NCBI GenBank assembly: GCA_032718475.1 | Contig: JAUCBJ010008221.1 | Span: forward strand, 19,781-83,780 | DNA from: Nemertoderma westbladi | Taxonomy: Eukaryota; Xenacoelomorpha; Nemertodermatida; Nemertodermatidae | Length of the DNA: 64,000 bases | Reading direction: 5' to 3' | Part shown: positions 1 through 9,387 of the stretch, one piece after another | Layout of the letters: every line of letters starts with the position of its first letter | Position numbering within the stretch: the stretch's first letter is position 1 | Program-made: the position numbers and the translations under genes | The notes under the pieces: model-generated | Told to the model about the DNA's origin: nothing | Seen by the model: the letters and a program-made list of their open reading frames with translations, nothing else | Databases searched by the model: none

Positions 1-441
1 GGGACATGAGAAAACTCGTGCGAACGACTTACTTAGTATGTCGTTCGCACGAGTTAGTTAAGTCGTTCGCACGAGTTAGTTAAGTCGTTCGCACGACTTA
101 GTATGTCGTTTGCACGACTTAGCAAGTCGTTCGCACGAGTTAGTTAAGTCGTTCGCACGACTTAGTATGTCGTTCGCACGACTTAGCAAGTCGTTCGCAC
201 GACTTAGAATGTCGTTCGCACGAGTTAGTTAAGTCGTTCGCACGACTTAGTATGTCGTTCGCACGACTTAGCAAGTCGTTCGCACGAGTTAGTTAAGTCG
301 TTCGCACGACTTAGTATGTCGTTCGCACGACTTAGCAAGTCGTTCGCACGACTTAGTATGTCGTTCGCACGACTTAGTAAGTCGTTCGCACGACTTAGTA
401 TGTCGTTCGCACGACATACTAAGTCGTTCGCACGAGTTAGC
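1..441. repeat. 21-bp CpG-rich minisatellite
   Basis: About 21 tandem units of 21 bp, each built on the core GTCGTTCGCACGAC followed by a TTAGYAA, TTAGTAT or GTTAGTTAA spacer. The core is a near-palindrome (GTCGT...ACGAC) and each unit has several CpGs, unlike the AT-rich flank. The array runs off the left edge. Because 21 is a multiple of 3, the minus strand stays open and reads a 7-residue repeat (SRANDIL/SRANDLL); this is probably a by-product of the period and not a gene. Confidence 0.95.
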
Positions 442-891
442 AAAAAAATCATGTCACTTTAGGGGCTCCGTAGATATGCCATCGTTAATCTTGTTTATCC
501 GTTGTCAGTCATCGGTTATCATAGTACTGAACTCTTATTGGTTGTCACACTTTCTAGCATGCATGTAGTTAGCATGCATCTATTAAATTTTACCTAACTG
601 AATACATCTTGCTGTGCACATTAAATCTTATAACCATATTATATTATAATATCATCATATTATAGTTATTATTATTACATTATATTGTTCATAAATATAC
701 GAGACCCAGGATCACACTACTTTGCCTTCCAACCGGTAAGTGCTAACTGTAACCTGTCTGTAATAGATTCGGTTCATTTAGTGCGAGTGCATGTGTCCGC
801 AATACTGCAATATTATTCCCCAACTTGTAACTATAATCTATCAAATATTGTAATGTGTTCAGTACGAGTAAATCGTGCGCTTACCACGCAC
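442..891. other. AT-rich unique sequence, no gene seen
   Basis: AT-rich sequence between the 21-bp array and the RTE-like element. Only short random ORFs are present. I see no splice-site pairs, RNA gene or terminal repeats. Confidence 0.6.
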
Positions 892-901
892 TAGATCCCA
901 T
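892..901. repeat. Putative target-site duplication of the RTE-like LINE, left copy
   Basis: TAGATCCCAT, repeated exactly at 4658-4667 on the other side of the element. Three bases (TAG) could instead belong to the (TAG)n tail, leaving a 7-bp duplication. Confidence 0.6.
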
Positions 902-3900
902 CGTCAGGTCAGGTATTCTAGGTCATTGATCAAGAAAACTTGCCACCTCCATGCAGCATAAAGGAGGTGCCACCTGTAGCTGCATAGACCCTCTTACTAG
1001 GGCAAATCTGGTCCTGTAACTAGGACCCCCTTCGTTCTGGGATAAGGACGCCCTTGGTCCTGGATTAAGGACCCATATACTTGGCTGCAGGGGTATATGG
1101 CCTGACCAGGCAGATGGTGATCTACCAATGGCTGGTTAGGAGTAGAGTGTTCTCATGTCCACTCTGAGGGCACTTCACTGCGACCTGCACCTGGCAGCAA
1201 GGGTACAGGGCATGACCCAGCAGATGAGCTGCAACAGCCAATGGTGGGTCATGTACGCCAGAGTAGATATGGGTGATGGGCCTCATATCTGACTCCATTG
1301 CGACACCCACCCTGTGGAATGGCAAACCAGGGTGTGGTATTTGCCCCGAGAGCTGGCTCGGCAAAAAAGCACCCCCCAACCCCCACTATGGATTACATTA
1401 GCAATGCGGAGGTCCGGCCACTAGAGGCCAGTGGAATTACCGGACACAATCGGCCTCACAGGCGTCAGTTAACTCCTGACCGGCTGCCTGTCTCACCCCC
1501 TACTGGAGATAGCGCAGCCAACAATTCTTTGAGTCCCTTTCCTGATGACCTTTCTGGCCCAAACCCTGGGTCACCAGGGAGGCCAGATTGTGATGGGGAG
1601 AGGGATTCTGGAGTTGGAGGCTACTCTCATGTTCCACCCCGACCAACAAAGCCATTGGTGAATCTGAGGCAAGTCACTAGACTAGCCTCAGTAAACACCC
1701 TAACACTCGGGTCCCCAATGCGACAAGGTGAGCTGACTGCCTTGGCAGATAAGCTTTCTCTTAGCGCAGTGGGTGTTCAAGAGCACCGAATGCAGACTGG
1801 ACAGACTGATGAGGTTCTGATTAAGGACATGGGGGGCGGTTGGCGGCTCGCCCTCGCGTCAGCAGATGATAGTGGCAATGGTGGAATTGGTCTATTGATG
1901 AATCCAACTGCACATGCAGCATTGGACAAAATAGACCAAATCTCTAACCGCATCATCCGTTGCCACTTCTCATGTTCTGGAAGACTGGCTAAGAAGTTTC
2001 CTAAGGTGGTTCTGATTGTGTGCTACTCTCCAACTAGTGTTGCCCCTGTAGAGGAGGTGGAAAATTTCTACCACAATCTACAAGCAGCAACTGATGGAGT
2101 GGATCAGCATGCATTCTTAACATTCCTGGGAGACTTTAATGCAAGTCTGCATCAATCACCTACATCGCCCTGGGTCTATAGCAATAGTGTTAACCGAAAT
2201 TCTGTCCATCTTCAGGATTTTATCTCTGGAAATGGATTGTTTTCGGCTGGAACCCAGTTCAAGAAGCGAACTGGAAAGCTATGGACTCATAGTGGACCCA
2301 GTGGTCACAAGTCCCAGATAGACCATATTCTGTTTCGTAGGAAATACAGGAGCTCTATACAAGACTGTAATGCATTTACACTTCGACCCTTCTCCAGTGA
2401 TCACCGCCTTATTGTGGCCAAGGTAAGACTTAGTCTGCGTGCTAGCAGAACAACGAAATCTGCCTTGCCACGGCATGACTGGTCCTCTCTGTTGCAACAG
2501 CCAAGTGTGAGATCCAGCTTCACACTACAGCTGAGCAACAGGTATGAGGCTCTTGCCTCTGAGGCGGCAGATCACTGTGAGGGCTATACTGCCTTTACAG
2601 AAGCAGTTAAGTTAGCAGCTGCAGAAACAGTTCCTGTATACCCTCGAAACAGGAAAAGGGCCCCCTGGACTGACAACAAAATTCAGAAGTGCCGAAATGA
2701 CCTTCATAAGGCGCAGAAAGAGTCCCGACTCAAACAGACTACAGCGGCCAAGAATGCAGTTAAAGCTGCATCTAGGTCCCTGAACAGGCAGTACTCTGTT
2801 AATCTACAGGAGCTAATAAACCAACAGGTTGATGCCATCAATGATGCTGACGACAGCAGGCAATCATCCCAGGCATGGAAATCTATCAATCTGCTTACTG
2901 GGCGGAAAAGCCAACCAACCACCAAGGTTAAGGCTGAATCACCAGCCGATCGCCTCAATGGTTGGAAAGCCCACTTTGAAAAGCTCCTCAATAATGACAG
3001 GGTATTGCCTGATAACTTTATAGAAGTAAAAGTGTCTGAGTCTGTACTCCCAGATATTCCCATTGGCGATATCTCCTTTGCAGAAGTGAAGGCTGCTGCA
3101 AAGAGCATTAAGACCAATCGTGCCAGTGGAGTAGATGGTGTTCCCCCTGAGGTCTTTAAAATACCTGAGTGTTTAAAGCTCATCTATCCCATCATAGTAG
3201 ACATGTACCGTACAACAAGAGTCCCACAAGAAATGAAAACAAATAAGTTGGTGCCAGTTCCCAAGAAGGGCAACCTAACACTCTATGGTTCTTTTCGGGG
3301 AATCTCATTGATCTCGATTGCTGCAAAACTATACAATAGAATTCTATTAAATCGCATCAGGGATCCCATTGAGAGACTGCTACGTGGAAATCAGAATGGG
3401 TTCCGTAAAGGTCGTGGGACCATGGAGCCCATTTTGGCACTTAGAAGGATAATTGAAGAGTTATCAAAAAAGAAAGACAGGCATCTGGCTGTTATCTTTG
3501 TTGACTTCTTCAAGGCCTTTGATTCAGTCTCTCGCTCACGTATGTTCAGCATACTTTCATTATATGGGATTCCTGATGAAATTATTGCAGCAATCAGATC
3601 AGTATACGATGGTTCGACAACATTTGTGTCTACTGTTGACGGTGACACAGAACCATTTGAAGTGTTATGGGGCGTCCTCCAAGGAGACACACTTGCACCA
3701 TTCTTGTTCATTATTGTGGTTGACTATGTTCTACGCATGTCCTTAGATCATCATAATGATGATGGGGTGATGATAACTCCACCTACTGGCTCCAGAAGTC
3801 GAGGAAATCCTGCCAAGTACCTAACTGATCTAGACTTTGCTGATGACTTAGGAGTACTCTCAGAATCATTAGAGGGAGCACAGCGGCTCCTCAGCTCATT

Positions 3901-4657
3901 AGAACATGCTGCTTCTAGTGTTGGTCTTTTTATTAACTCCAGAAAGACCAAAATTCTGACAGTTAACTTTGAAAGTCCTCAGCAAGTCTCTGATCGGATG
4001 AGCATAAGCTCAAAGGATGGTATGCTTGAGCATGTGGACGACTTCTGTTACCTGGGAACATGGATCCGGAAGTCAGGTGAGGACCTTCGAATACGTAAGG
4101 GAAAGGCATGGGCAGCCTTGAATAGGCTTTCCAGGATTTGGAAGTCACCTAGAATTAATCGGAAACTTAAGGTCCGATTATTTAGAGCAGCAGTAGTTCC
4201 AGTACTCCTCTACGGGAGTCCATGCTGGGCTCTTACTGCTGAGGACACCAAATCTCTGGATGGCACATTCACAAGAATGCTACGCCGGGTACATTGTGTC
4301 AAGTACAATGCACACATCTCCAACCAGACACTATATAACATTGGAGGTGTCTCATTGGTTCCCCCAAGCTTGACACTAGAACAAAATCGCCTCCGCTTTG
4401 CAGGACATTGCTTTCGCCGTGAGGACCAGCCAGTGCATAATCTTGTACTTTGGCAGCCTCATGGAGTGAATAAGCATGGTGGACAGCCCATGACTTTCTT
4501 GAGACGCATCTTAAAGGACACTGGCCTTAAAGATGCGGATGATCTAGCAAATGTCATGGGTGATAGGGAGTTGTGGCGGTGCAATTTTGTTGACAAGCCG
4601 GCACAGCATTCTTAAAAATGCAGCTGCAATGCAGCATGCCGATCCTAGTAGTAGTAG
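902..4657 (+). mobile_element. RTE-like non-LTR retrotransposon, apparently complete
   Basis: A roughly 3.76-kb LINE with one long ORF (APE endonuclease plus reverse transcriptase) and a very short 3' UTR ending in a (TAG)n microsatellite instead of poly-A. The 10-mer TAGATCCCAT occurs at 892-901 and again at 4658-4667, right after the tail. This is a plausible target-site duplication and would place the 5' end near 902. Truncated copies of the same family lie at 16470-16646 (-), 28490-29335 (+) and 54235-54836 (+), so the family has been active here. The length and single-ORF layout fit the RTE group. The clade call comes from motif style and was not tested by phylogeny. Confidence 0.85.
1298..4615 (+). 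CDS. LINE ORF: apurinic-type endonuclease plus reverse transcriptase
   Basis: A 1105-codon uninterrupted ORF. The first Met is at 1298, and another in-frame Met at 1388 (residue 31, MDYISNAEV) is equally possible; the first 125 residues are Pro/Ser-rich and unconserved in look. Residues about 128-380 form an APE-like endonuclease, with GDFNAS near 277 and the C-terminal SDHRLIVAKV near 367. A linker precedes the reverse transcriptase at about 600-900: VDFFKAFDSV near 735, GVLQGDTLAP near 791 and the catalytic FADD near 847. The C-terminal part (FCYLGTWIRKSGEDLR, then VLLYGSPCWALT) is typical of RTE-like LINEs. The protein nicks target DNA and copies the element RNA at the nick. All catalytic motifs look intact with no stop or frameshift, so this copy could be functional or recently inserted. 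Confidence 0.9.
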   Translation: MRHPPCGMANQGVVFAPRAGSAKKHPPTPTMDYISNAEVRPLEASGITGHNRPHRRQLTPDRLPVSPPTGDSAANNSLSPFPDDLSGPNPGSPGRPDCDGERDSGVGGYSHVPPRPTKPLVNLRQVTRLASVNTLTLGSPMRQGELTALADKLSLSAVGVQEHRMQTGQTDEVLIKDMGGGWRLALASADDSGNGGIGLLMNPTAHAALDKIDQISNRIIRCHFSCSGRLAKKFPKVVLIVCYSPTSVAPVEEVENFYHNLQAATDGVDQHAFLTFLGDFNASLHQSPTSPWVYSNSVNRNSVHLQDFISGNGLFSAGTQFKKRTGKLWTHSGPSGHKSQIDHILFRRKYRSSIQDCNAFTLRPFSSDHRLIVAKVRLSLRASRTTKSALPRHDWSSLLQQPSVRSSFTLQLSNRYEALASEAADHCEGYTAFTEAVKLAAAETVPVYPRNRKRAPWTDNKIQKCRNDLHKAQKESRLKQTTAAKNAVKAASRSLNRQYSVNLQELINQQVDAINDADDSRQSSQAWKSINLLTGRKSQPTTKVKAESPADRLNGWKAHFEKLLNNDRVLPDNFIEVKVSESVLPDIPIGDISFAEVKAAAKSIKTNRASGVDGVPPEVFKIPECLKLIYPIIVDMYRTTRVPQEMKTNKLVPVPKKGNLTLYGSFRGISLISIAAKLYNRILLNRIRDPIERLLRGNQNGFRKGRGTMEPILALRRIIEELSKKKDRHLAVIFVDFFKAFDSVSRSRMFSILSLYGIPDEIIAAIRSVYDGSTTFVSTVDGDTEPFEVLWGVLQGDTLAPFLFIIVVDYVLRMSLDHHNDDGVMITPPTGSRSRGNPAKYLTDLDFADDLGVLSESLEGAQRLLSSLEHAASSVGLFINSRKTKILTVNFESPQQVSDRMSISSKDGMLEHVDDFCYLGTWIRKSGEDLRIRKGKAWAALNRLSRIWKSPRINRKLKVRLFRAAVVPVLLYGSPCWALTAEDTKSLDGTFTRMLRRVHCVKYNAHISNQTLYNIGGVSLVPPSLTLEQNRLRFAGHCFRREDQPVHNLVLWQPHGVNKHGGQPMTFLRRILKDTGLKDADDLANVMGDRELWRCNFVDKPAQHS

Positions 4658-4667
4658 TAGATCCCAT

Positions 4668-6479
4668 ATAGCGTCCTACTTGTAATATAAATAAGTCACA
4701 CGTACACTTGCCCACCGACAACACAACATAACGGAACAGTTTACACCTACATATTACACTATTTCCTTCAAGCAGTTTCTAGTGCCGAAGCTTATACACT
4801 TAAAGTAATTGATTATACATTCAGACCAGATATATATATTAAATAATATATATATACAAATATACGTTAGTGCTCCTGTCAGGTATCCCAAGGCGTTTGA
4901 TAGTGCTCACAAGAACTACACAAACGAACCGCTTTTTAGCGGATGTAAAGTTAGTGCCTGGGGACAATTGTTATTAGAGTGTCAGCCCGTCTGTGAAAGC
5001 TTTGACAGTGATTGAAAATGACCCCCTTTTGCCATGGTAATTATGGTAATTAGCGTGCCTGGGTCGGGCCGGGGTGGGCTGAAACACAACAGGCCGGGCC
5101 GGGCCTGGGCCGTGAAAAACCGGCCCGTGTCCATCTCTGCTCTGACAACGTATTCCAGTAATAATGCTTAACTTGCCATTCACTAAATGAATTTAATATA
5201 TAAAATAACGTCGTGAAAATAATGTTACATTTAAAAATAAATTTACTGTACGTATTGCATGTTAAATAACGTGGAACATAGTTTCACTTTGCTCTCGATT
5301 CTGTATTAACCTCGCTCTGCGCTCGGTAAATAAAATACAGAGTATAGTAGTCAAAATAATATTCTACATTATTTTACCATGCAATAAATAATAATTACTT
5401 TTACCGCATTGTAAAGGATAATGATACTAAATATGAAAATAGCTAGGTAGCGAATCGTCCCACATATGAATTGGCAATGGTTATCCAATCCATCACGATC
5501 GATGTGAGTGGTCCTACTGCTTCCATGTACCGGAGCGCAGTTCGCGAAACCCAGGGATCTCACCTTTCTGGGCATTCTGAGGAGCTGGCAAAGCTTTAAG
5601 CTTTAAATGTAAAATACACTCTTTTATTAATCTACTGTATAACATATAAAATAAGAATAAAAATTATATTAAAATAAGAATATCACCCGCAGGAACACAC
5701 ACGGGCAACAATTATTAATTACACTACAAAGAATCTTTACTGGTTGAGTCATAGAATTCAGTCATAGGATTTGTATGAAATTTAGTGTATGAAACATTCG
5801 TAACTATTAGTAACATAATAAATTTTGGTGTCAGGAAATAAAGGACGAGCGCAGCGAGGCTTGTAACAAAGGGGACGACGAGTGTTTTGTACTAACTATT
5901 CAATATAGTCTAGAACGACCGTGTTTAGTTAGTACATTGTGCGACATAAAAAACGATGTGAACAGTACAGCAGTACCCCTATTGGTAGGCGAATGTTGTG
6001 ACACAGATGATAACGGATTCAACTAACGGTATATTTGTCTCACCCCTCAATATACATGGACCTCCCTCTCTCTATATTCTTTATCTCTGGCTGTCTGGTC
6101 ATTTACTATCCTCCAGGTACCCCCCCCCCCCCCCCCCCCCCGAACTGCCTTTCTGATATTATTACTTTATAGGGCTATTATTATTAGGTACTTTATATTA
6201 CTATTAGGTACCTACTTTATATTACTAGTAGGTACTCTATGTTATTACTTATTATTTATTACGATAGCCGACCCAATATTCCCCACCCCAGAGTGAAACA
6301 CATCAATGGCCCCGATACGGGCTCTTCATTAATATCAATCAATCAATAAAATTATTGATTTTTATTATTTATAAAAAAAAGATATTGAACTTATTAATTA
6401 ATAAATTGATTATGTAGCAATCTCGAATATTAAACATAAAGCGGAAAATTAAACGAGTGACTCTCCTGTAGACTCCTCT
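4668..6479. other. Intergenic AT-rich DNA with a GC-rich patch and poly-C run
   Basis: No gene is supported. A GC-rich patch at about 5055-5148 repeats GGGCCGGGCC motifs and ends CCATCTCTG, which resembles a hAT terminus, but no matching left end was found. A 22-base poly-C run lies at 6120-6141. Short motifs such as CCTCGCTCTGCGCTCGG (near 5312) recur in variant form around 5850, 16450, 23370 and 36990, suggesting a small dispersed palindromic repeat. Confidence 0.5.
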
Positions 6480-6812
6480 ATATACTGTATATCTCAGTTT
6501 TTATGAGTCTCTCCGGCAGTCCGGGCGCGGACTCAACGTGTGACCCCCTGTAGAGAAATATCTCAGTTTTTATGAGTCTCTCCTGGTTCGGACTCAACGT
6601 GTGAGCCCCTGTAGAGAAATATCTCAGTTTTTATGAGTCTCTCCTGGTTCGGACTCAACGTGTGACCCCCTGTAGAGAAATATCTCAGTTTTTATGAGTC
6701 TCTCCTGGTTCGGACTCAACGTGTGACCCCCTGTAGAGAAATATCTCAGTTTTATGAGTCTCTCCTGGTTCGGACTCAACGTGTGACCCCCTGTAGAGAA
6801 ATATCTCAGTTC
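6480..6812. repeat. 61-bp tandem repeat
   Basis: About five units of roughly 61 bp containing ATATCTCAGTTTTTATGAGT and GGACTCAACGTGTGACCCCC. The first unit is diverged (CGGCAGTCCGGGCGCGGACT) and one later unit lacks one T of the T-run. The period is not a multiple of 3. No coding role is suggested. Confidence 0.9.
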
Positions 6813-6911
6813 ACAGTTTGACGTGATACGAAACAATACCATATTTCGGCCTGGTAGCTGGTATACAATAATATTTATTTATTTTGTCCCCTTCCCGTTA
6901 TTCGGAGGAAT

Positions 6912-7151
6912 TTAATTTACTAATTTAGTTTGTGCGGCTGTATCGCCAGAATGCGAGTCACGCCGTTTCTGCCTTTCCATAGATCGCTTTTGTACTCCAT
7001 TAAGAAGGGTGTTTGCTAGGATACGGCAAGCAGCTATTGGTGGCAGTGGGGAGATACCGTAATAGACCGCAATCATGTGCAATACTTGAGTTTGTTTGTA
7101 GCACCGTATAGTTCCATTAGGTAAAGCATCCACCCACGCAGCCGACGCCAT
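6912..7151 (-). CDS. Unrecognised 79-codon ORF
   Basis: A short ORF (MASAAWVDALPNGTIRCYKQ...) in a non-repetitive, moderately GC-rich island, on the same strand and just downstream of the 7279-7698 ORF. I recognise no domain. It has no signal peptide or membrane segment and could be a chance ORF or an exon of the neighbouring minus-strand unit. Listed only because the island is atypically coding-like for this window. Confidence 0.2.
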   Translation of the reverse strand: MASAAWVDALPNGTIRCYKQTQVLHMIAVYYGISPLPPIAACRILANTLLNGVQKRSMERQKRRDSHSGDTAAQTKLVN

Positions 7152-7278
7152 GGTCCATCATAAGAGGTGATGAGGCATGAGGAGCAAGTTGTAATCCACC
7201 ACGAGTTAGGGCTTGGGTAAATAAATATATTATCCTCCTCTAAAATATCACCTGTGATGTCTAACTCTGGGATTACCT

Positions 7279-7698
7279 TTACCAGGGCAGGAATCCTGCA
7301 ACGTAAGTTGCTTCTTTGACAAAAGTGAAACCTGTATATTCGTCGTTATGGAATAAGAAAAGCAATAGGCTATTTGGAACTCCGATCGCTTCACAAAAAT
7401 GTCAGTATCCTGCGATTCCCTTTAGCCACGTAGAAACAACGGGTTCAGTCAGCTGCAAAAAGCCCCCAATTAAATCTCGCTCATTGAGCAACTGAAGTTG
7501 GCGTTCCGCAATGGGAGGGAGTTCTCGTGGAGTGGGGCTGAGTGGGGGGTCGCGGTGGAACACACGATAAGGGAAGTAGAATGGAGGTATTGTTGGTCGC
7601 AAGGACTTTCTTGTGCGGAATTCCCGTGGCTGCGCGGGACACTCTGGGACTCTGGCCAATGTCAGAATGTTGAATACAAATGACGGCAGTGCTTCCAT
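7279..7698 (-). pseudogene. Possible PP2A B''-type (PPP2R3-like) fragment with in-frame TGA
   Basis: The ORF starts at 7698 (MEALPSFVF) and stops at a TGA at 7402-7404. The same frame then continues for 41 codons (HFCEAIGVPNSLLLFLF...) to a TAA at 7279-7281. The segment TIPPFYFP, then later EAIGVP...LF...YTGFTFVKEA, loosely recalls the start of PP2A B'' regulatory subunits, where an IPxFYFP motif is followed by a CGCP-like helix and a TGF segment. That family recruits the PP2A catalytic core through EF-hand domains, none of which is visible here. The resemblance is weak. It may be a decayed exon, an exon spliced before the TGA, or chance. Confidence 0.25.
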
Positions 7699-7762
7699 AA
7701 CTTAAACGGAGAGCCGCCATCTGCCTGCACTGCGTCATGGTCGTGGTAGCGCGGCGATCCAC

Positions 7763-9162
7763 TGATCTCGTTCGGCACCGACAGGAGGAAGTTTCACTGC
7801 GGGAACGTTCAGTAAACTGTCTATCTGTCTGTTTGTAGGTTAAGTATACTGGCAGACTGGCTGACTGGTATAAGGCTGGTATGAGGATTGCGTGAGTATT
7901 TATTTATTAGCCTGAGTTCTTTGAAGGCAATGTATTATTTTAATATACCGGTAATCTACCGGTATATTACAAGCTACAGTAATAACGCTGTTGCGATATG
8001 GTTGTTTATTTCATATATCGTATCATATCAGCCTGTCAGCATATTTCTGTATGCAGGTATGAAGATTGATGATATGATAATTAAAGGTCGTACGCGACTG
8101 CGCGACATCCTTCAGTCTTGACTAACAGGGGCTTGATATATATATAAAAAATAATTAAACAGGTACCTAAACAATAGAGTCTTACACCCCACATGCCACA
8201 AACAATAAAAAAACACGTACTCGTACTGGGTCTTTGACACCGAAACGCAACTGCTCTATCCTGTTCGGGGGCCTCCAGTCAGAGTTCCGGTAGGTCTATA
8301 CATCTGACTGTTGATTCTGTATTTTTTAATAAATTTAATTATTTTTTGCCCTAGTTCTACCCCTTTTGCGGTGACAAAATGTCATATATTTTCTTATAGA
8401 ATATACAGATATAGGCTGAGCTTTGTCAGTTCAGCAGTTTGTGCAGTATAATAATACCGGTATCATTTAGTATAAAATCTGTATATGGCGGTTAGGTATT
8501 AGGTTAGGGTGCGAGACATACCGGTACCTGTAGGCCTATGTTGAGCATATTTAATAGGCCTATATTTGATTTTTGTTTGTTGTTTTTTTGTATATGTCGT
8601 TTTTTGTTTGTATTGTTTGTGGTTTGTCAGTTTGTTGATGGCCCGAGGGCCGAGAACTTTATTTTGGTCGTAATGTCCTGATTCTATGCTGCTATGTTTT
8701 TTTTTATTGTTTGTGGGGTGTAAAACTCTGTTGTTTACCTGTTTATTTATTGTTTATATGATTTTTGTTGATGACAGGATGATATGAACGATAACCGGTG
8801 CCGGTAGATACCGGTACCTGATGGCTGGATATTGAAGTGATAGTCAGATAGTATTGGCCAGCATTGGGGTTGGGGAGCATGAGCAACCTTTTATCTTACG
8901 TTGATCGGTTCAGTAGGTACCGGTACCTAATTGTCTGATTGTTAATTGGTATAACAGTATAGGCCTAATCTGATAATACAGTTTTGTTTCGTTTCTTGTT
9001 TTATGTTGGTCTACATTAATATTATTAGGCCTATAGTGTTAGTTTGAATTGAATTAGCCTATGAACTCCATTGTACATGTAGGCCCTACATTACGTACAG
9101 GGCGTGACTGGTACTGGCCCAATGCCGTTCACTGGTGCTTCTATGGAATGAAATAGCCCAAA
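7763..9162. promoter_or_regulatory. Region upstream of MYO18A exon 1, probable 5' UTR/promoter area
   Basis: No ORF is convincing. The stretch lies directly upstream of the MYO18A start codon and must hold its 5' UTR, or an upstream intron, and possibly the promoter; no TATA box or initiator can be picked out by eye. The palindromes TAGGCCTA and (GGT)ACCGGT(ACC) recur here, for example near 8520, 8535, 8565, 8810, 8925 and 8960. Their role is unknown. Confidence 0.4.
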
Positions 9163-9387
9163 ATGTTTAGTAGAAAACGCAAAGATAAGAAGCGACGGGG
9201 GAGTATAGATGGACAACCTAGTGGGGGGTCTAGCAACCTTGATGACCACGCCATGGATGAAGCGTTCAAGAAGAGAGGATTATTTGGATTGAAACCCCGC
9301 AGTACCGGTAGCGCTAAACGGGTGGGCAGTGGATGCAGTGACCCCGCGCTTACTGGGTTCAAGTTCGAAAAGTCTACAGTGGGAGCG
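9163..9387 (+). CDS. MYO18A: MYO18A exon 1 (residues 1-75, start codon)
   Basis: ATG in the context GCCCAAAATG with stops in the upstream frame. It encodes the basic MFSRKRKDKKRRGS start, then an acidic stretch and KKRGLFGLKPR. The donor GCG|GTAACG at 9388 is the only GT in the ORF that ends in phase 0, as exon 2 requires. The alternative donor AGCG|GTATGT at 9419 looks stronger but ends in phase 1 and would not join exon 2 in frame. The ORF itself runs to a TGA at 9448-9450. Confidence 0.8.

Noticed and set aside
2139-3951. Several ORFs of 60 to 159 codons inside the RTE-like LINE
   Set aside because: All overlap the 1105-codon LINE ORF in other frames.
5055-5148. hAT element end (CCATCTCTG) with GGGCCGGGCC repeats
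   Set aside because: No matching inverted left end or 8-bp duplication could be found, so only a GC-rich patch is reported.
6624-6842. 72-codon minus ORF with repeated STGGHTLSPNQERLIK
   Set aside because: Generated by the 61-bp tandem repeat.
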